Shown: positions 24,689 through 33,654, numbered from the stretch's first letter. The stretch is 64,000 bases of DNA from DATGUP01 sp035301265 (GCA_035301265.1 DATGUP010000012.1:1-64000); one strand, 5' to 3'. Notes: generated by a model from the letters alone, not told the origin. Translations and numbers: made by a program.

Positions 24689-24871
24689 TTATAATTCCTT
24701 TACCGTCACGAGATGAGATACTTTATCAATCATACCGCGAAGGCTTGGTGTATCTTCGCGGACAACGGATTGATGAACTTTTTTCAATCCTAACGATTCG
24801 ACGGTTTTTCGCTGTTTTTCATTCGTTCCAATCAGACTGTGTGCGAGGGTGATTTCCAATTGTTTAGCCAT
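24689..24871 (-). CDS. rpmD: 50S ribosomal protein L30
   Basis: 60 residues (uL30, short bacterial form), starting MAKQLEITLAHSLIGTNEKQ with the VESLGLKKVHQSVVREDTP core. AAGGAGGG precedes the ATG. It lies between rpsE and rplO. Confidence 0.97.
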   Translation of the reverse strand: MAKQLEITLAHSLIGTNEKQRKTVESLGLKKVHQSVVREDTPSLRGMIDKVSHLVTVKEL

Positions 24872-24888
24872 CGTATTCCCTCCTTCTC

Positions 24889-25395
24889 TTACAGTTCTTC
24901 GACAGATTTTCCGCGAAGTTTAGCCACTTCTTCTGGGCGTTTCAAGTTACTCAATCCAGTCATCGTCGCGCGAATGACGTTGATCGGTGTGTTCGATCCG
25001 AGCGATTTAGTCAAAATATCACCTACTCCGGAAAGTTCGATAACCGCACGAACAGGGCCTCCGGCAATAACACCAGTACCTTCTGCTGCCGGCTTCATCA
25101 ACACTTTTCCAGAGCCAAAACGGCCGTGGATCTCATGGGGGATCGTTGTGCCGACAATTGGAACTTCAATCAAGTTTTTCTTAGCATTATCAATCGCTTT
25201 TTTAATGGCCTCTGGCACTTCTTTTGCTTTTCCTGTTCCAAAGCCGACATGGCCATTTTTGTCACCGACGACGACGAGCGCTGAGAAACGGAGATTTCGA
25301 CCACCTTTAACGACCTTTGCAACGCGGTTGATGGCAACAACACGCTCTTCTAAATCGAGTTTTTCCGGATCAATATTTGGATTCTTTGGAATCAT
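24889..25395 (-). CDS. rpsE: 30S ribosomal protein S5
   Basis: 168 residues (uS5): an N-terminal double-stranded-RNA-binding-like domain with VVKGGRNLRFSALVVVGD and a C-terminal domain with AGGPVRAVIELSGVGDILTKSLGS. The spectinomycin-site loop (around residues 20-30, VAKVVKGG) is wild type. AAAGGAGGG precedes the ATG. Confidence 0.98.
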   Translation of the reverse strand: MIPKNPNIDPEKLDLEERVVAINRVAKVVKGGRNLRFSALVVVGDKNGHVGFGTGKAKEVPEAIKKAIDNAKKNLIEVPIVGTTIPHEIHGRFGSGKVLMKPAAEGTGVIAGGPVRAVIELSGVGDILTKSLGSNTPINVIRATMTGLSNLKRPEEVAKLRGKSVEEL

Positions 25396-25417
25396 TCAGA
25401 CGTCCCTCCTTTGTCAA

Positions 25418-25780
25418 TTAAAACTCCAGACCAGCTTCTTTTGCAGCATCCGCTAATGCTTTAACACGTCCGTGATAAAGGTAGCCGCCGCGATCAAAAA
25501 CAACGGTCTTATATCCTTTATCCTGGGCGCGTTTGGCAATCAATTCACCGACTTTAGCGGCAGCTTCTACATTGCCTGTGGAACTGACATCCAGCTCATT
25601 GTCCAGCGTGGATGCGCTCGCCAGCGTCGTTCCTTTATCGTCATCGATCAATTGCGCATATATATGCTTGTTTGAACGATACACATTGAGGCGTGGACGC
25701 GTTTGGGTTCCGGCAAGGCGTTTGCGAACACGTGCATGTCTTCTTTTACGCATATCGTTTTTGCTCGACTTCGTGATCAT
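25418..25780 (-). CDS. rplR: 50S ribosomal protein L18
   Basis: 120 residues (uL18), binding 5S rRNA. It starts MITKSSKNDMRKRRHARVRK and ends FDRGGYLYHGRVKALADAAK plus a short tail. The ATG at 25780 matches B. subtilis MITKTSKN; a GTG two codons upstream is not needed. AAAGGAG lies nine bases before the start. Confidence 0.97.
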   Translation of the reverse strand: MITKSSKNDMRKRRHARVRKRLAGTQTRPRLNVYRSNKHIYAQLIDDDKGTTLASASTLDNELDVSSTGNVEAAAKVGELIAKRAQDKGYKTVVFDRGGYLYHGRVKALADAAKEAGLEF

Positions 25781-25813
25781 TCGCACTTACTCCTTTCTGT
25801 CCCCTAATGACCC

Positions 25814-26350
25814 TTATTTAGCAGTTTTACCTTCTTTTTGGCGCACATATTCGCCTTGATAGCGAATGCCCTTGCCTTTGTATGGTTCAGGCGGGCGAAT
25901 GGCCCTGATATTGGCAGCGACAGCGCCGACGAGTTCCTTGTCAATCCCTTTAACGGTGATTTGTGCATTATTTGGAACATCAATTTCAATGCCGTCTTCT
26001 GGCTCAATTTCAACCGGGTGAGAATAACCGACATTGAGCACGACTTTATTGCCCTGTTTTTGGGCACGGTAACCGACCCCGTTGATTTCTAAATGTTTTT
26101 CAAATCCTTCGTGAACTCCAACGACCATGTTGTTGATCAAACTGCGGGTTGTTCCATGCAGGGCACGATGTTTTTTGCTGTCGCTTGGACGCACGACATG
26201 GATCATATTTTCCTCTAATTCTATTTTCATATCGCTATGAAAAGATCTTGTCAATTCTCCTTTAGGACCTTTGACCGTCACGGTATTACCGTCAAGCTTT
26301 ACTTCTACACCATCCGGAATGACGATCGGTTTAAATCCTACACGTGACAT
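25814..26350 (-). CDS. rplF: 50S ribosomal protein L6
   Basis: 178 residues (uL6) with two repeated alpha/beta domains and the ending PEPYKGKGIRYQGEYVRQKE near the sarcin-ricin loop. GAGGAGG lies 8 bases before the ATG at 26350, where the protein starts MSRVG like B. subtilis; an upstream in-frame start (26374) would bury that site. Confidence 0.97.
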   Translation of the reverse strand: MSRVGFKPIVIPDGVEVKLDGNTVTVKGPKGELTRSFHSDMKIELEENMIHVVRPSDSKKHRALHGTTRSLINNMVVGVHEGFEKHLEINGVGYRAQKQGNKVVLNVGYSHPVEIEPEDGIEIDVPNNAQITVKGIDKELVGAVAANIRAIRPPEPYKGKGIRYQGEYVRQKEGKTAK

Positions 26351-26380
26351 TTCCTGCACCTCCTCATCGTTCAATGCTTC

Positions 26381-26779
26381 TTACCAAACATACGCCAAAA
26401 CTTCGCCGCCGACAGCTTGGGCACGTGCTTCTTTGTCAGAAAGCACTCCCTTGGATGTTGATATGATAGCAATGCCAAGACCGTTCAATACTCTTGGTAC
26501 TTCGTCAGCCTTTGCATAAACGCGCAATCCGGGTTTGCTGATGCGTTTAAGGCCTGTGATGACGCGTTCGTTGTTCGGACCATATTTCAGGAATATGCGC
26601 AAAATACCTTGCTTGTTGTCCTCGATGAACTCATAGTCACGAACAAATCCTTCGCGTTTGAGGATGTCGGCGATTTCTCTTTTAATTTTGGAACCCGGGA
26701 GTTCCAGCTTTTCATGGCGAACCATGTTAGCGTTGCGAATACGAGTCAGCATATCTGCAATTGGATCAGTCATAACCAT
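26381..26779 (-). CDS. rpsH: 30S ribosomal protein S8
   Basis: 132 residues (uS8), almost collinear with B. subtilis S8: MVMTDPIADMLTRIRNANMV start and ISTSKGVLSDKEAR...GGEVLAYVW end. It binds the central domain of 16S rRNA. A GGAGG site precedes the start. Confidence 0.98.
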   Translation of the reverse strand: MVMTDPIADMLTRIRNANMVRHEKLELPGSKIKREIADILKREGFVRDYEFIEDNKQGILRIFLKYGPNNERVITGLKRISKPGLRVYAKADEVPRVLNGLGIAIISTSKGVLSDKEARAQAVGGEVLAYVW

Positions 26780-26808
26780 TACTCATTACCTCCTTCCCGA
26801 ATCGGGGA

Positions 26809-26994
26809 TTACCAGCTTGCTTTTTTAACACCGGGAATTTGACCTTTATGGGCAAGTTCGCGGAAACAAACACGGCATAATTTGAATTTGCGAATGACGG
26901 AATTCGGACGTCCACAGCGCTGACAACGCGTATATTCACGTACTTTAAATTTTTGTGGGCGTCTCTGTTTCGCAATCAGCGACTTTCTAGCCAC
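26809..26994 (-). CDS. rpsZ: 30S ribosomal protein S14 type Z (zinc form)
   Basis: 61 residues with two CxxC pairs (CQRC, CRVC) that bind zinc, so this is the short zinc-containing uS14. The GTG at 26994 has AAAGGAGG upstream and gives a 61-residue protein as in B. subtilis; the open frame extends farther upstream only into the rplE end. Confidence 0.97.
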   Translation of the reverse strand: MARKSLIAKQRRPQKFKVREYTRCQRCGRPNSVIRKFKLCRVCFRELAHKGQIPGVKKASW

Positions 26995-27018
26995 AATTTG
27001 ACCTCCTTTAGTTAGCAT

Positions 27019-27558
27019 TTATTTTTTAAACGGCATACCTAAACCAGCCAACAGTTCTCGCGCTTCTTCATCTGTTTTAGAAGTTGTTACGATTACGATG
27101 TCCATGCCGCGCACTTTATTGACTTTATCGTAGTCGATTTCCGGAAAAATCAGCTGTTCTTTAACTCCCAATGTATAATTGCCGCGCCCGTCAAAGGATT
27201 TGTTCGATACGCCGCGAAAGTCACGAACACGCGGTAGCGCGACGGCGATGAGCTTTTGTAAAAATTCATACATGCGTTCACCACGCAATGTTACTTTCGC
27301 ACCGATCGGCATTCCTTTGCGCAAACGGAAGCCGGCGATCGACTTTTTGGCGCGGGTAATAATTGGTTTTTGTCCGGAAATAAGTGCGAGCTCCTCTACG
27401 ACACTGTCGAGTGCTTTTGCATTTTGTACAGCGTCGCCAACACCCATATTGATGACGATTTTTTCAATCTTGGGCACTTCCATAACAGATTTATAATTGA
27501 ATTTTTTCATTAGTGATGGTATGACATCTTCTTGATAAGTTTGTTGTAATTCGTTCAT
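27019..27558 (-). CDS. rplE: 50S ribosomal protein L5
   Basis: 179 residues (uL5), contacts 5S rRNA and the P-site tRNA. It begins MNELQQTYQEDVIPSLMKKF and contains GMPIGAKVTLRGERMYEFL and the end TSKTDEEARELLAGLGMPF. GGAGGGC precedes the ATG. Confidence 0.98.
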   Translation of the reverse strand: MNELQQTYQEDVIPSLMKKFNYKSVMEVPKIEKIVINMGVGDAVQNAKALDSVVEELALISGQKPIITRAKKSIAGFRLRKGMPIGAKVTLRGERMYEFLQKLIAVALPRVRDFRGVSNKSFDGRGNYTLGVKEQLIFPEIDYDKVNKVRGMDIVIVTTSKTDEEARELLAGLGMPFKK

Positions 27559-27584
27559 TATGTCGCCCTCCTTTCACTTAAAAC

Positions 27585-27896
27585 CTATTTATCCAGTGCA
27601 GCACCAGATTTTTTGGCAATGCGTACCTTTTTACCGTTTTTTATTTCATAACCGACACGCGTTGGTTCGCCGGTTTTTGGATCGATCGGCATGACGTTAG
27701 AAACATGAATCGGTGCCTCTTGATTCAGGATGCCGCCCTGGGGGTTTTCCTGAGACGGTTTGGCATGTTTTTTAATCATGTTCACACCTTCGACTAACAC
27801 ACGTTCTTTTTTCGGAAAAGCTTCTAAAATAGTGCCTTGTTTTCCACGGTCTTTTCCAGAGATAACCTTGACTTTATCACCTTTTTTAACATGCAT
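27585..27896 (-). CDS. rplX: 50S ribosomal protein L24
   Basis: 103 residues (uL24) with a KOW motif at the start (MHVKKGDKVKVISGKDRGKQ) and KHAKPSQENPQGGI. GGGAGG lies 10 bases before the ATG at 27896. It initiates 50S assembly by binding the 5' end of 23S rRNA. Confidence 0.97.
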   Translation of the reverse strand: MHVKKGDKVKVISGKDRGKQGTILEAFPKKERVLVEGVNMIKKHAKPSQENPQGGILNQEAPIHVSNVMPIDPKTGEPTRVGYEIKNGKKVRIAKKSGAALDK

Positions 27897-27933
27897 GCTT
27901 GACGCACCTCCCTGCAAGGCTTTTTCCTAAGTT

Positions 27934-28302
27934 TTACAACACTTCTGGGGCAAGCGATACGATTCTCATAAACTGGGCATCGCGTAACTCACGGGCAACC
28001 GGCCCAAATATACGTGTGCCTCGTGGGCTTTTGTCATCGCGGATAATGACAGCGGCATTTTCATCGAACCGAATGTATGACCCATCTTTACGGCGTGTAC
28101 CGGATTTGGATCTGACGATAACCGCTTTGACAATATCACCTTTCTTGACAACGCCCCCTGGTGTGGCATGTTTCACTGAACAAACAACGACATCGCCAAT
28201 GTTGGCCGATTTGCGACCGGATCCGCCGAGTATTTTTATCGTTTTAACTTCACGAGCTCCAGAGTTGTCAGCGATTTTTAAACGCGTTTCTTGTTGAATC
28301 AT
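27934..28302 (-). CDS. rplN: 50S ribosomal protein L14
   Basis: 122 residues (uL14): MIQQETRLKIADNSGAREVK start, five-stranded barrel, and the KSPRGTRIFGPVARELRD loop. It helps form intersubunit bridge B8. A GGAGGG-type site lies upstream of the ATG. Confidence 0.98.
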   Translation of the reverse strand: MIQQETRLKIADNSGAREVKTIKILGGSGRKSANIGDVVVCSVKHATPGGVVKKGDIVKAVIVRSKSGTRRKDGSYIRFDENAAVIIRDDKSPRGTRIFGPVARELRDAQFMRIVSLAPEVL

Positions 28303-28341
28303 AACATGACCCTCCCTTCGGATCTTCCTTGACGAACTTGA

Positions 28342-28605
28342 TTAGATGACGACTGCTTCCTCGACAATGTCAACGAGTCGAAAGCGTTTTGTCTTGGATA
28401 GTGGACGAGTTTCCATAATGCGAACAATGTCGCCGTTTTTAGCCCGATTAGTTTCGTCGTGCGCCTTGAATTTTTTAGAGTATTTTACCCGTTTACCATA
28501 AAGTTTGTGGAATTTATACGTTTCGACCAAAACGGTGATCGTTTTATCCATTTGGTCTGATACAACACGGCCTGTGTAAACTTTTCGGTCATTTCGTTCA
28601 CTCAT
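28342..28605 (-). CDS. rpsQ: 30S ribosomal protein S17
   Basis: 87 residues (uS17), OB fold, with RKVYTGRVVSDQMDKTITVL and ETRPLSKTKRFRLVDIVE. GAGGAGG precedes the ATG. It lies between rpmC and rplN. Confidence 0.98.
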   Translation of the reverse strand: MSERNDRKVYTGRVVSDQMDKTITVLVETYKFHKLYGKRVKYSKKFKAHDETNRAKNGDIVRIMETRPLSKTKRFRLVDIVEEAVVI

Positions 28606-28628
28606 CTGCGGCGAACCTCCTCTCGGAT

Positions 28629-28829
28629 TTAATGGTTAATACCTAATTCACGTTGACGAATAATAGTTTTCATGCGCGCAATGGATTTTCTTACTTCGCG
28701 GATGCGCGCTGTGTTTTCCAATTGTCCGGTTGCTAATTGAAAGCGGAGATTGAATAATTCTTCTTTTAACGACTGTATTTTTTGTTCAATTTCGGCAGTG
28801 GTTAAATCTCTAATTTCTTCAGCCTTCAT
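28629..28829 (-). CDS. rpmC: 50S ribosomal protein L29
   Basis: 66 residues (uL29), an antiparallel helical hairpin. The core EELFNLRFQLATGQLENTAR is nearly invariant in Bacillus. The ATG at 28829 overlaps the rplP end by 11 bases and has GGTGGTGA upstream; this start gives the usual 66-residue length. It sits near the polypeptide exit tunnel. Confidence 0.96.
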   Translation of the reverse strand: MKAEEIRDLTTAEIEQKIQSLKEELFNLRFQLATGQLENTARIREVRKSIARMKTIIRQRELGINH

Positions 28830-29253
28830 TGGTTTCACCACCAATTTCTTCACGTTTTACGAATTTAGTCCGGATTGGTAGCTTATGAGAGGCAAGACGA
28901 AATGCTTCACGAGCCACTTCTTCTTCTACACCAGCAATTTCAAAAAGAATTTTTCCTGGTTTAACAACGGCTACCCATCCTTCGGGAGCGCCTTTACCAG
29001 AGCCCATCCGAACCTCAAGTGGTTTTGCGGTATACGGTTTGTTAGGGAAGATTTTGATCCAAACTTTACCGCCGCGTTTCATATAACGGGTCATAGCAAT
29101 ACGGGCTGCTTCGATTTGACGGCTTGTAATCCAAGAAGGCTCCAACGCCTGCAAACCGTATTCACCGAATGAAACAGTCGTTCCGCCTTTTGCACGGCCT
29201 TTCATGCGACCGCGCTGTTGTTTACGATATTTGACACGTTTTGGCATTAACAT
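28819..29253 (-). CDS. rplP: 50S ribosomal protein L16
   Basis: 144 residues (uL16): MLMPKRVKYRKQQRGRMKGR start, RMGSGKGAPEGWVAVVKPGK loop near the peptidyl-transferase centre and A-site tRNA. It overlaps rpmC at the 3' end by 11 bases, which suggests translational coupling. Confidence 0.98.
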   Translation of the reverse strand: MLMPKRVKYRKQQRGRMKGRAKGGTTVSFGEYGLQALEPSWITSRQIEAARIAMTRYMKRGGKVWIKIFPNKPYTAKPLEVRMGSGKGAPEGWVAVVKPGKILFEIAGVEEEVAREAFRLASHKLPIRTKFVKREEIGGETNEG

Positions 29254-29271
29254 AATGCATTTCCCCCTTCC

Positions 29272-29913
29272 TTATTGATCAGATTTGGTTGGAAGGACTT
29301 CTCCGTGATAGATCCACACTTTAACACCGAGTTTGCCGTAAGTGGTATCAGCTTCAGCTGCACCATAGTCGATATCGGCACGCAACGTGTGCAATGGTAC
29401 GGTTCCTTCACTATAACCTTCCGAACGGGCAATATCAGCGCCACCTAGACGACCAGATACTAATGTTCTTACACCTTTTGCTCCTCCACGCATCGCACGC
29501 TGGATCGCTTGTTTTTGTGCGCGACGGAACGAAATGCGGTTTTCTAATTGACGGGCAATGTTATCTGCAACGAGTTTAGCATCAAGATCAACTTTTTTAA
29601 TTTCGACGATATTGATATGAACGCGTTTGCCTGTCAAATGGTTCAGCGATTTACGCAGTGCTTCAACTTCCGAACCGCCTTTACCGATAACCATGCCTGG
29701 TTTTCCAGTATGAATCGTAATGTTGATGCGGTTAGCTGCACGTTCGATTTCGATCGAGGAAACAGCTGCATTCTGCAAACGATTTTCAAGGTATTCTCTA
29801 ATTTTGATATCTTCATGGAGCAAGTCTGCATAATCTTTTTCGGCATACCATCTGGATTCCCAATCGCGGATGATGCCGACGCGTAAGCCAGTTGGATTAA
29901 TTTTTTGACCCAC
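29272..29913 (-). CDS. rpsC: 30S ribosomal protein S3
   Basis: 213 residues (uS3), with the KH domain motif KPGMVIGKGGSEVEALRKSL and the mRNA-entry helicase residues in the second domain (RRAQKQAIQRAMRGGAKGV). The GTG at 29913 (MGQKINPTGLRVG) matches other Bacilli; a TTG one codon upstream is too near the GGAGGG site. It directly follows rplV. Confidence 0.97.
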   Translation of the reverse strand: MGQKINPTGLRVGIIRDWESRWYAEKDYADLLHEDIKIREYLENRLQNAAVSSIEIERAANRINITIHTGKPGMVIGKGGSEVEALRKSLNHLTGKRVHINIVEIKKVDLDAKLVADNIARQLENRISFRRAQKQAIQRAMRGGAKGVRTLVSGRLGGADIARSEGYSEGTVPLHTLRADIDYGAAEADTTYGKLGVKVWIYHGEVLPTKSDQ

Positions 29914-29916
29914 CAA

Positions 29917-30258
29917 CTATCCCTCCTTCTTTTCTGATACAACGATTGTAATATGGCTTGTGCGTTTGTTGATTCTACCTGCACGTCCTCGTGCACGTGG
30001 GCGAAAACGTTTCAAGGTAATACCCTCATCGACATATGCTTCCGAAATCACCAAATTGTCAGCATCCATTTCATAATTGTGTTCTGCATTGGCAATGGCA
30101 GAGTTCACAACTTTTTCAATGATCGGGGAAGCACCGCGTTGAGTATGACGCAAAATCGCTATCGCTTCATCGACATCTTTTCCTCGAATTAAATCAACGA
30201 CGAGTCGTGCTTTACGAGGAGCAATGCGAACAGACTTCGCAACGGCTTTGGCTTGCAT
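29917..30258 (-). CDS. rplV: 50S ribosomal protein L22
   Basis: 113 residues (uL22). The beta-hairpin tip (LKRFRPRARGRAGRINKRTSHI) lines the exit tunnel and has no visible macrolide-resistance insertion or deletion. It ends within a few bases of the rpsC start. Confidence 0.98.
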   Translation of the reverse strand: MQAKAVAKSVRIAPRKARLVVDLIRGKDVDEAIAILRHTQRGASPIIEKVVNSAIANAEHNYEMDADNLVISEAYVDEGITLKRFRPRARGRAGRINKRTSHITIVVSEKKEG

Positions 30259-30276
30259 GTTTACTGCCTCCTCTCA

Positions 30277-30558
30277 TTAGCGTTTAGTAGTTTTCTTGTC
30301 ATCGCCGGCATGCCCTTTAAATGTTCGAGTTGGAGCAAATTCACCTAATTTGTGGCCGACCATGTCTTCTGTAATATAAACAGGAACATGTTTGCGACCG
30401 TCATGGACAGCAATCGTGTGGCCAACAAACGATGGAAAAATGGTTGAGCGACGCGACCACGTTTTGATGACACGTTTTTCATTCGATTCATTTAGTTTAT
30501 CAATCTTTTTCATAAGATGGTCATCTGCAAAAGGTCCCTTTTTCAAACTGCGACCCAT
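30277..30558 (-). CDS. rpsS: 30S ribosomal protein S19
   Basis: 93 residues (uS19), MGRSLKKGPFADDHLMKKID start and GEFAPTRTFKGHAGDDKKT end. AAAGGAGG precedes the ATG at 30558; the frame extends upstream without support. It binds S13 in the 30S head. Confidence 0.97.
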   Translation of the reverse strand: MGRSLKKGPFADDHLMKKIDKLNESNEKRVIKTWSRRSTIFPSFVGHTIAVHDGRKHVPVYITEDMVGHKLGEFAPTRTFKGHAGDDKKTTKR

Positions 30559-30610
30559 TGATAAACCTCCTTTCAGAGTGAGCGGCGCCCGCATTGCGCC
30601 AGTGGTTCAA

Positions 30611-31441
30611 TTATCTCTTGCGTTCACGAACAATATATTTATTGGACGATTTATTGCGCTTGCGTGTTTTGTAACCCATAGTCGGTTTACCCCATGGTGA
30701 TAACGGCGACGGCATGCCGATTGGTGTCCGTCCTTCTCCACCACCATGCGGATGGTCTTCTGCGTTCATAACGGTACCGCGCACGGTTGGTCGTTTGCCA
30801 AGCCAGCGTGAACGGCCTGCTTTTCCGACACGTACGAGCTCGTGCTCGACATTCCCGACTTGGCCAACAGTTGCCCGACAAGTTCCCAAAATCAAACGTA
30901 CTTCACCAGATGCCATTTTGACAAGTGCGTATTTACCTTCATGACCGAGAACTTGCGCTGCTGCACCAGCCGATCGAGCTAACTGACCGCCGCGGCCTGG
31001 TTTTAACTCAACGTTATGGACAGTCGTTCCCACCGGTATGTTGGCAAGCGGCAGTGCATTGCCCAATTTAATATCTGCGTTTTCACCGGATTCGATTTCT
31101 TGTCCTACTTTCAATCCTTTAGGGGCCAAGATATAGCGTTTTTCCCCATCGACATAGTGAATCAAGGCGATGTTGGCCGATCGGTTCGGATCATATTCGA
31201 TCGTGGCAACGCGCCCTGGAATACCATCTTTATTGCGTTTAAAGTCAATAACGCGATATTGACGCTTATGTCCGCCGCCATGATGACGAACAGTCATTTT
31301 GCCTTGGGTGTTTCGACCACCGCGTTTATGCAGCGGACGAAGCAATGTTTTCTCCGGCGTATCAGCTGTGATTTCGCTGAAAGTAGATACAGACATGTTG
31401 CGTCTGCCATTGGACGACGGCTTATATATTTTAATCGCCAT
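30611..31441 (-). CDS. rplB: 50S ribosomal protein L2
   Basis: 276 residues (uL2), with RHHGGGHKRQYRVIDFKRNK in the N-terminal half and NAEDHPHGGGEGRTPIGMPS in the C-terminal half. The conserved His in HPHGGG lies near the peptidyl-transferase centre. Normal length; GGAGGG precedes the ATG. Confidence 0.99.
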   Translation of the reverse strand: MAIKIYKPSSNGRRNMSVSTFSEITADTPEKTLLRPLHKRGGRNTQGKMTVRHHGGGHKRQYRVIDFKRNKDGIPGRVATIEYDPNRSANIALIHYVDGEKRYILAPKGLKVGQEIESGENADIKLGNALPLANIPVGTTVHNVELKPGRGGQLARSAGAAAQVLGHEGKYALVKMASGEVRLILGTCRATVGQVGNVEHELVRVGKAGRSRWLGKRPTVRGTVMNAEDHPHGGGEGRTPIGMPSPLSPWGKPTMGYKTRKRNKSSNKYIVRERKR

Positions 31442-31467
31442 TGCATTTCCCTCCTTACGTTTAATCT

Positions 31468-31755
31468 TTAGCTTTCAAAGAAGTCCAGTTCTTTACTGTC
31501 TTCTGAAAGTTCGACAATGGCTTTTTTACGATTGGGACGGAATCCACCGTAGCGGCCCATCCGTTTGAATTTGCCTTTCAGGTTCATTGTGTTCACTTTA
31601 ATCACTTTAACACCGAAAACAGTTTCAACCGCTTGTTTGATTTCGGTTTTATTTGCTCTCGGATCGACTTCAAACGTATATTTTTTATCGGCCATTAAGT
31701 CGGCTGAATGTTCGGTGATGACGGGGCGCTTAATGATATCACGTGCGTCTTTCAT
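31468..31755 (-). CDS. rplW: 50S ribosomal protein L23
   Basis: 95 residues (uL23), beginning MKDARDIIKRPVITEHS. It forms the docking site for trigger factor and SRP at the tunnel exit; the conserved exposed Glu in RANKTEIKQAVE is present. Its start overlaps the rplD stop. Confidence 0.98.
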   Translation of the reverse strand: MKDARDIIKRPVITEHSADLMADKKYTFEVDPRANKTEIKQAVETVFGVKVIKVNTMNLKGKFKRMGRYGGFRPNRKKAIVELSEDSKELDFFES

Positions 31756-32378
31756 TATGCAAGCACCTCCCCTGCTTTTTCAGCTGCATCCTTCGTCATG
31801 ATCAACTTGTCATGCACAAGCAAATCCAATACATTGATTTTATCCACGGAGAGGACATTGACGTTTGGCAAATTGTTTGCCGAGCGAACGATGACTTCAT
31901 CCGGTTCTGCTGTAACAATCAATGTTTTGTCTTCGACGTTGAATGCATCGAGTATTTCCACGATTTTTTTCGTTTTCGGTGTATCGATGGAAATGCCGTC
32001 AAGAATAATAACATTGTCCTCTTTTACTTTGGACGATAGGGCTGATTGTAGCGCCAGACGGCGAACTTTTTTCGGCAATTTGTAGCTGTAGCTGCGCGGT
32101 GCAGGACCGAAAACAACACCACCGCCGACCCATTGAGGTGCACGGACGGAACCTTGACGCGCACGCCCTGTCCCTTTTTGACGCCATGGCTTACGTCCAC
32201 CGCCGCTTACTTGCGAGCGGTTTTTGACAGCATGTGTGCCTTGGCGCATATTTGCACGCTGCATGACAACCGCTTCGTGCAACACATGTTTATTCGGTTC
32301 AATGCCGAAAACGGAATCGTTTAATTCGATTTCTCCGGCATTTGATCCGTCCTGGTTGAATAATGCTAATTTAGGCAT
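31755..32378 (-). CDS. rplD: 50S ribosomal protein L4
   Basis: 207 residues (uL4). The internal loop that reaches the tunnel (VSGGGRKPWRQKGTGRARQG) is intact, with no macrolide-resistance change at KPWRQKGTGRAR. GGGAGG precedes the ATG at 32378. It overlaps rplW by one base. Confidence 0.97.
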   Translation of the reverse strand: MPKLALFNQDGSNAGEIELNDSVFGIEPNKHVLHEAVVMQRANMRQGTHAVKNRSQVSGGGRKPWRQKGTGRARQGSVRAPQWVGGGVVFGPAPRSYSYKLPKKVRRLALQSALSSKVKEDNVIILDGISIDTPKTKKIVEILDAFNVEDKTLIVTAEPDEVIVRSANNLPNVNVLSVDKINVLDLLVHDKLIMTKDAAEKAGEVLA

Positions 32379-32408
32379 GACATATCCTCCCTTCATGTCT
32401 GTCATCTT

Positions 32409-33035
32409 TTAGCCTTTTATCGAACTGGTGATTTTCACAAATGATTTTTTAGAACCCGGAATGTTGCCGCGGATCAAAAGCAGATTTTGTTCCGGATCAA
32501 CTTTAACGACTTCAAGATTTTGAATGGTCGTTTGTCTACCGCCCATTTGGCCGGGAAGTTTTTTACCTTTAAAAACGCGCATTGGATCAACAGCACCGAG
32601 TGTACCTGGTTTTCTATGGAAATGCGATCCGTGCGTCATAGGCCCGCGAGCTTGCTTGTGACGTTTGATCGCGCCTTGGAATCCTTTCCCTTTGGTTGTT
32701 CCTGTTACATCGATTTTGTCACCAGGTTGGAAAACATCTACGCGAATTTCTTGACCGACTTCATAGTCGTCAATATTTGCACCACGGATTTCACGAACGT
32801 AGCGCTTAGGGGCTGTGTTTGCTTTAGCAGCATGGCCTTTTTCCGCTTTAGTGGCGCGCGTTTCTTTTTTATCTTCGACACCGATTTGCAAAGCTTCGTA
32901 GCCATCGTTTTCTATTGTGCGTTTTTGCAGAACGACGTTTGGTTTAGCTTGCACAACGGTCACGGGAATGAGTTCGCCATCCTCGGAAAAAAGTTGTGTC
33001 ATGCCGATTTTTCGACCTAAGATTCCTTTCGTCAT
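32409..33035 (-). CDS. rplC: 50S ribosomal protein L3
   Basis: 208 residues (uL3): MTKGILGRKIGMTQLFSEDG start; the loop AIKRHKQARGPMTHGSHFHR that reaches the peptidyl-transferase centre is wild type. A GGAGG site precedes the ATG. It lies 31 bases after rpsJ. Confidence 0.98.
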   Translation of the reverse strand: MTKGILGRKIGMTQLFSEDGELIPVTVVQAKPNVVLQKRTIENDGYEALQIGVEDKKETRATKAEKGHAAKANTAPKRYVREIRGANIDDYEVGQEIRVDVFQPGDKIDVTGTTKGKGFQGAIKRHKQARGPMTHGSHFHRKPGTLGAVDPMRVFKGKKLPGQMGGRQTTIQNLEVVKVDPEQNLLLIRGNIPGSKKSFVKITSSIKG

Positions 33036-33066
33036 CCGTTACACCTCCTATAGTCTAACAATCTTG

Positions 33067-33375
33067 TTATAGTTTAATTTCAATATCGACACCCGATGGT
33101 AAATCCAAACGCATTAATGAATCGACTGTTTGGGGCGTTGGGTTAATGATATCGATCAAGCGTTTATGTGTGCGCATTTCGAATTGTTCACGCGCATCTT
33201 TGTGTTTGTGTACCGAACGCAGCACGGTAAAGACAGATCTTTCCGTCGGCAATGGAATCGGACCGGAAACACTTGCACCCGAACGCTTTGCTGTGTCGAC
33301 AATTTTTTCTCCTGATTGATCAAGAATACGATGATCATACGCTTTTAACCGGATGCGTATTTTTTCTTTTGCCAT
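33067..33375 (-). CDS. rpsJ: 30S ribosomal protein S10 (NusE)
   Basis: 102 residues (uS10), first gene of the S10 operon. RIRLKAYDHRILDQSGEKIV start and the tetracycline-site loop VHKHKDAREQFEMRTHKR are wild type. S10 also acts as NusE in rRNA antitermination with NusB. GGAGGG precedes the ATG. A promoter and about 195 bases of leader lie upstream. Confidence 0.98.
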   Translation of the reverse strand: MAKEKIRIRLKAYDHRILDQSGEKIVDTAKRSGASVSGPIPLPTERSVFTVLRSVHKHKDAREQFEMRTHKRLIDIINPTPQTVDSLMRLDLPSGVDIEIKL

Positions 33376-33430
33376 TACTTTCCCTCCTTTTCGCCCATAT
33401 GCTCATAGGCATACTCCGTGAAAATTTCTT

Positions 33431-33464
33431 GGCTGCCCGCCATGGCAAAGGGGCCGGGTGTGCC
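33431..33464 (-). promoter_or_regulatory. GC-rich hairpin in the S10-operon leader
   Basis: GGC..GCCCG (33431-33439) pairs with CGGG..GCC (33455-33464) across a short loop, interrupted by small mismatches. It lies about 60-90 bases before rpsJ. No U-tract follows. A role in ribosomal-protein feedback is possible but not shown. Apart from this and the promoter I see nothing in 33376-33654. Confidence 0.35.
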
Positions 33465-33575
33465 AACAACCTTTCACATCATCGCCTTTTATGGTCAACA
33501 TTCATAGTATATATAAAAAATGTCGACCTTGCAACCTTCCGAAGACCAAAAATCTACATGATTGCACATCTATGT

Positions 33576-33604
33576 ATTATACGTGTTTTTTATCGTTAAT
33601 GCAA
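33576..33604 (-). promoter_or_regulatory. S10-operon promoter (sigma-A)
   Basis: TTGCAT (33599-33604), a 17-base spacer and a perfect TATAAT (33576-33581) on the minus strand, downstream of the tuf terminator. It would drive rpsJ and the rest of the supercluster. Confidence 0.8.
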
Positions 33605-33654
33605 GCGATGTAAAAAACTTTTTAAAGCTAAAAAACAAGCGAAAGACACAACAT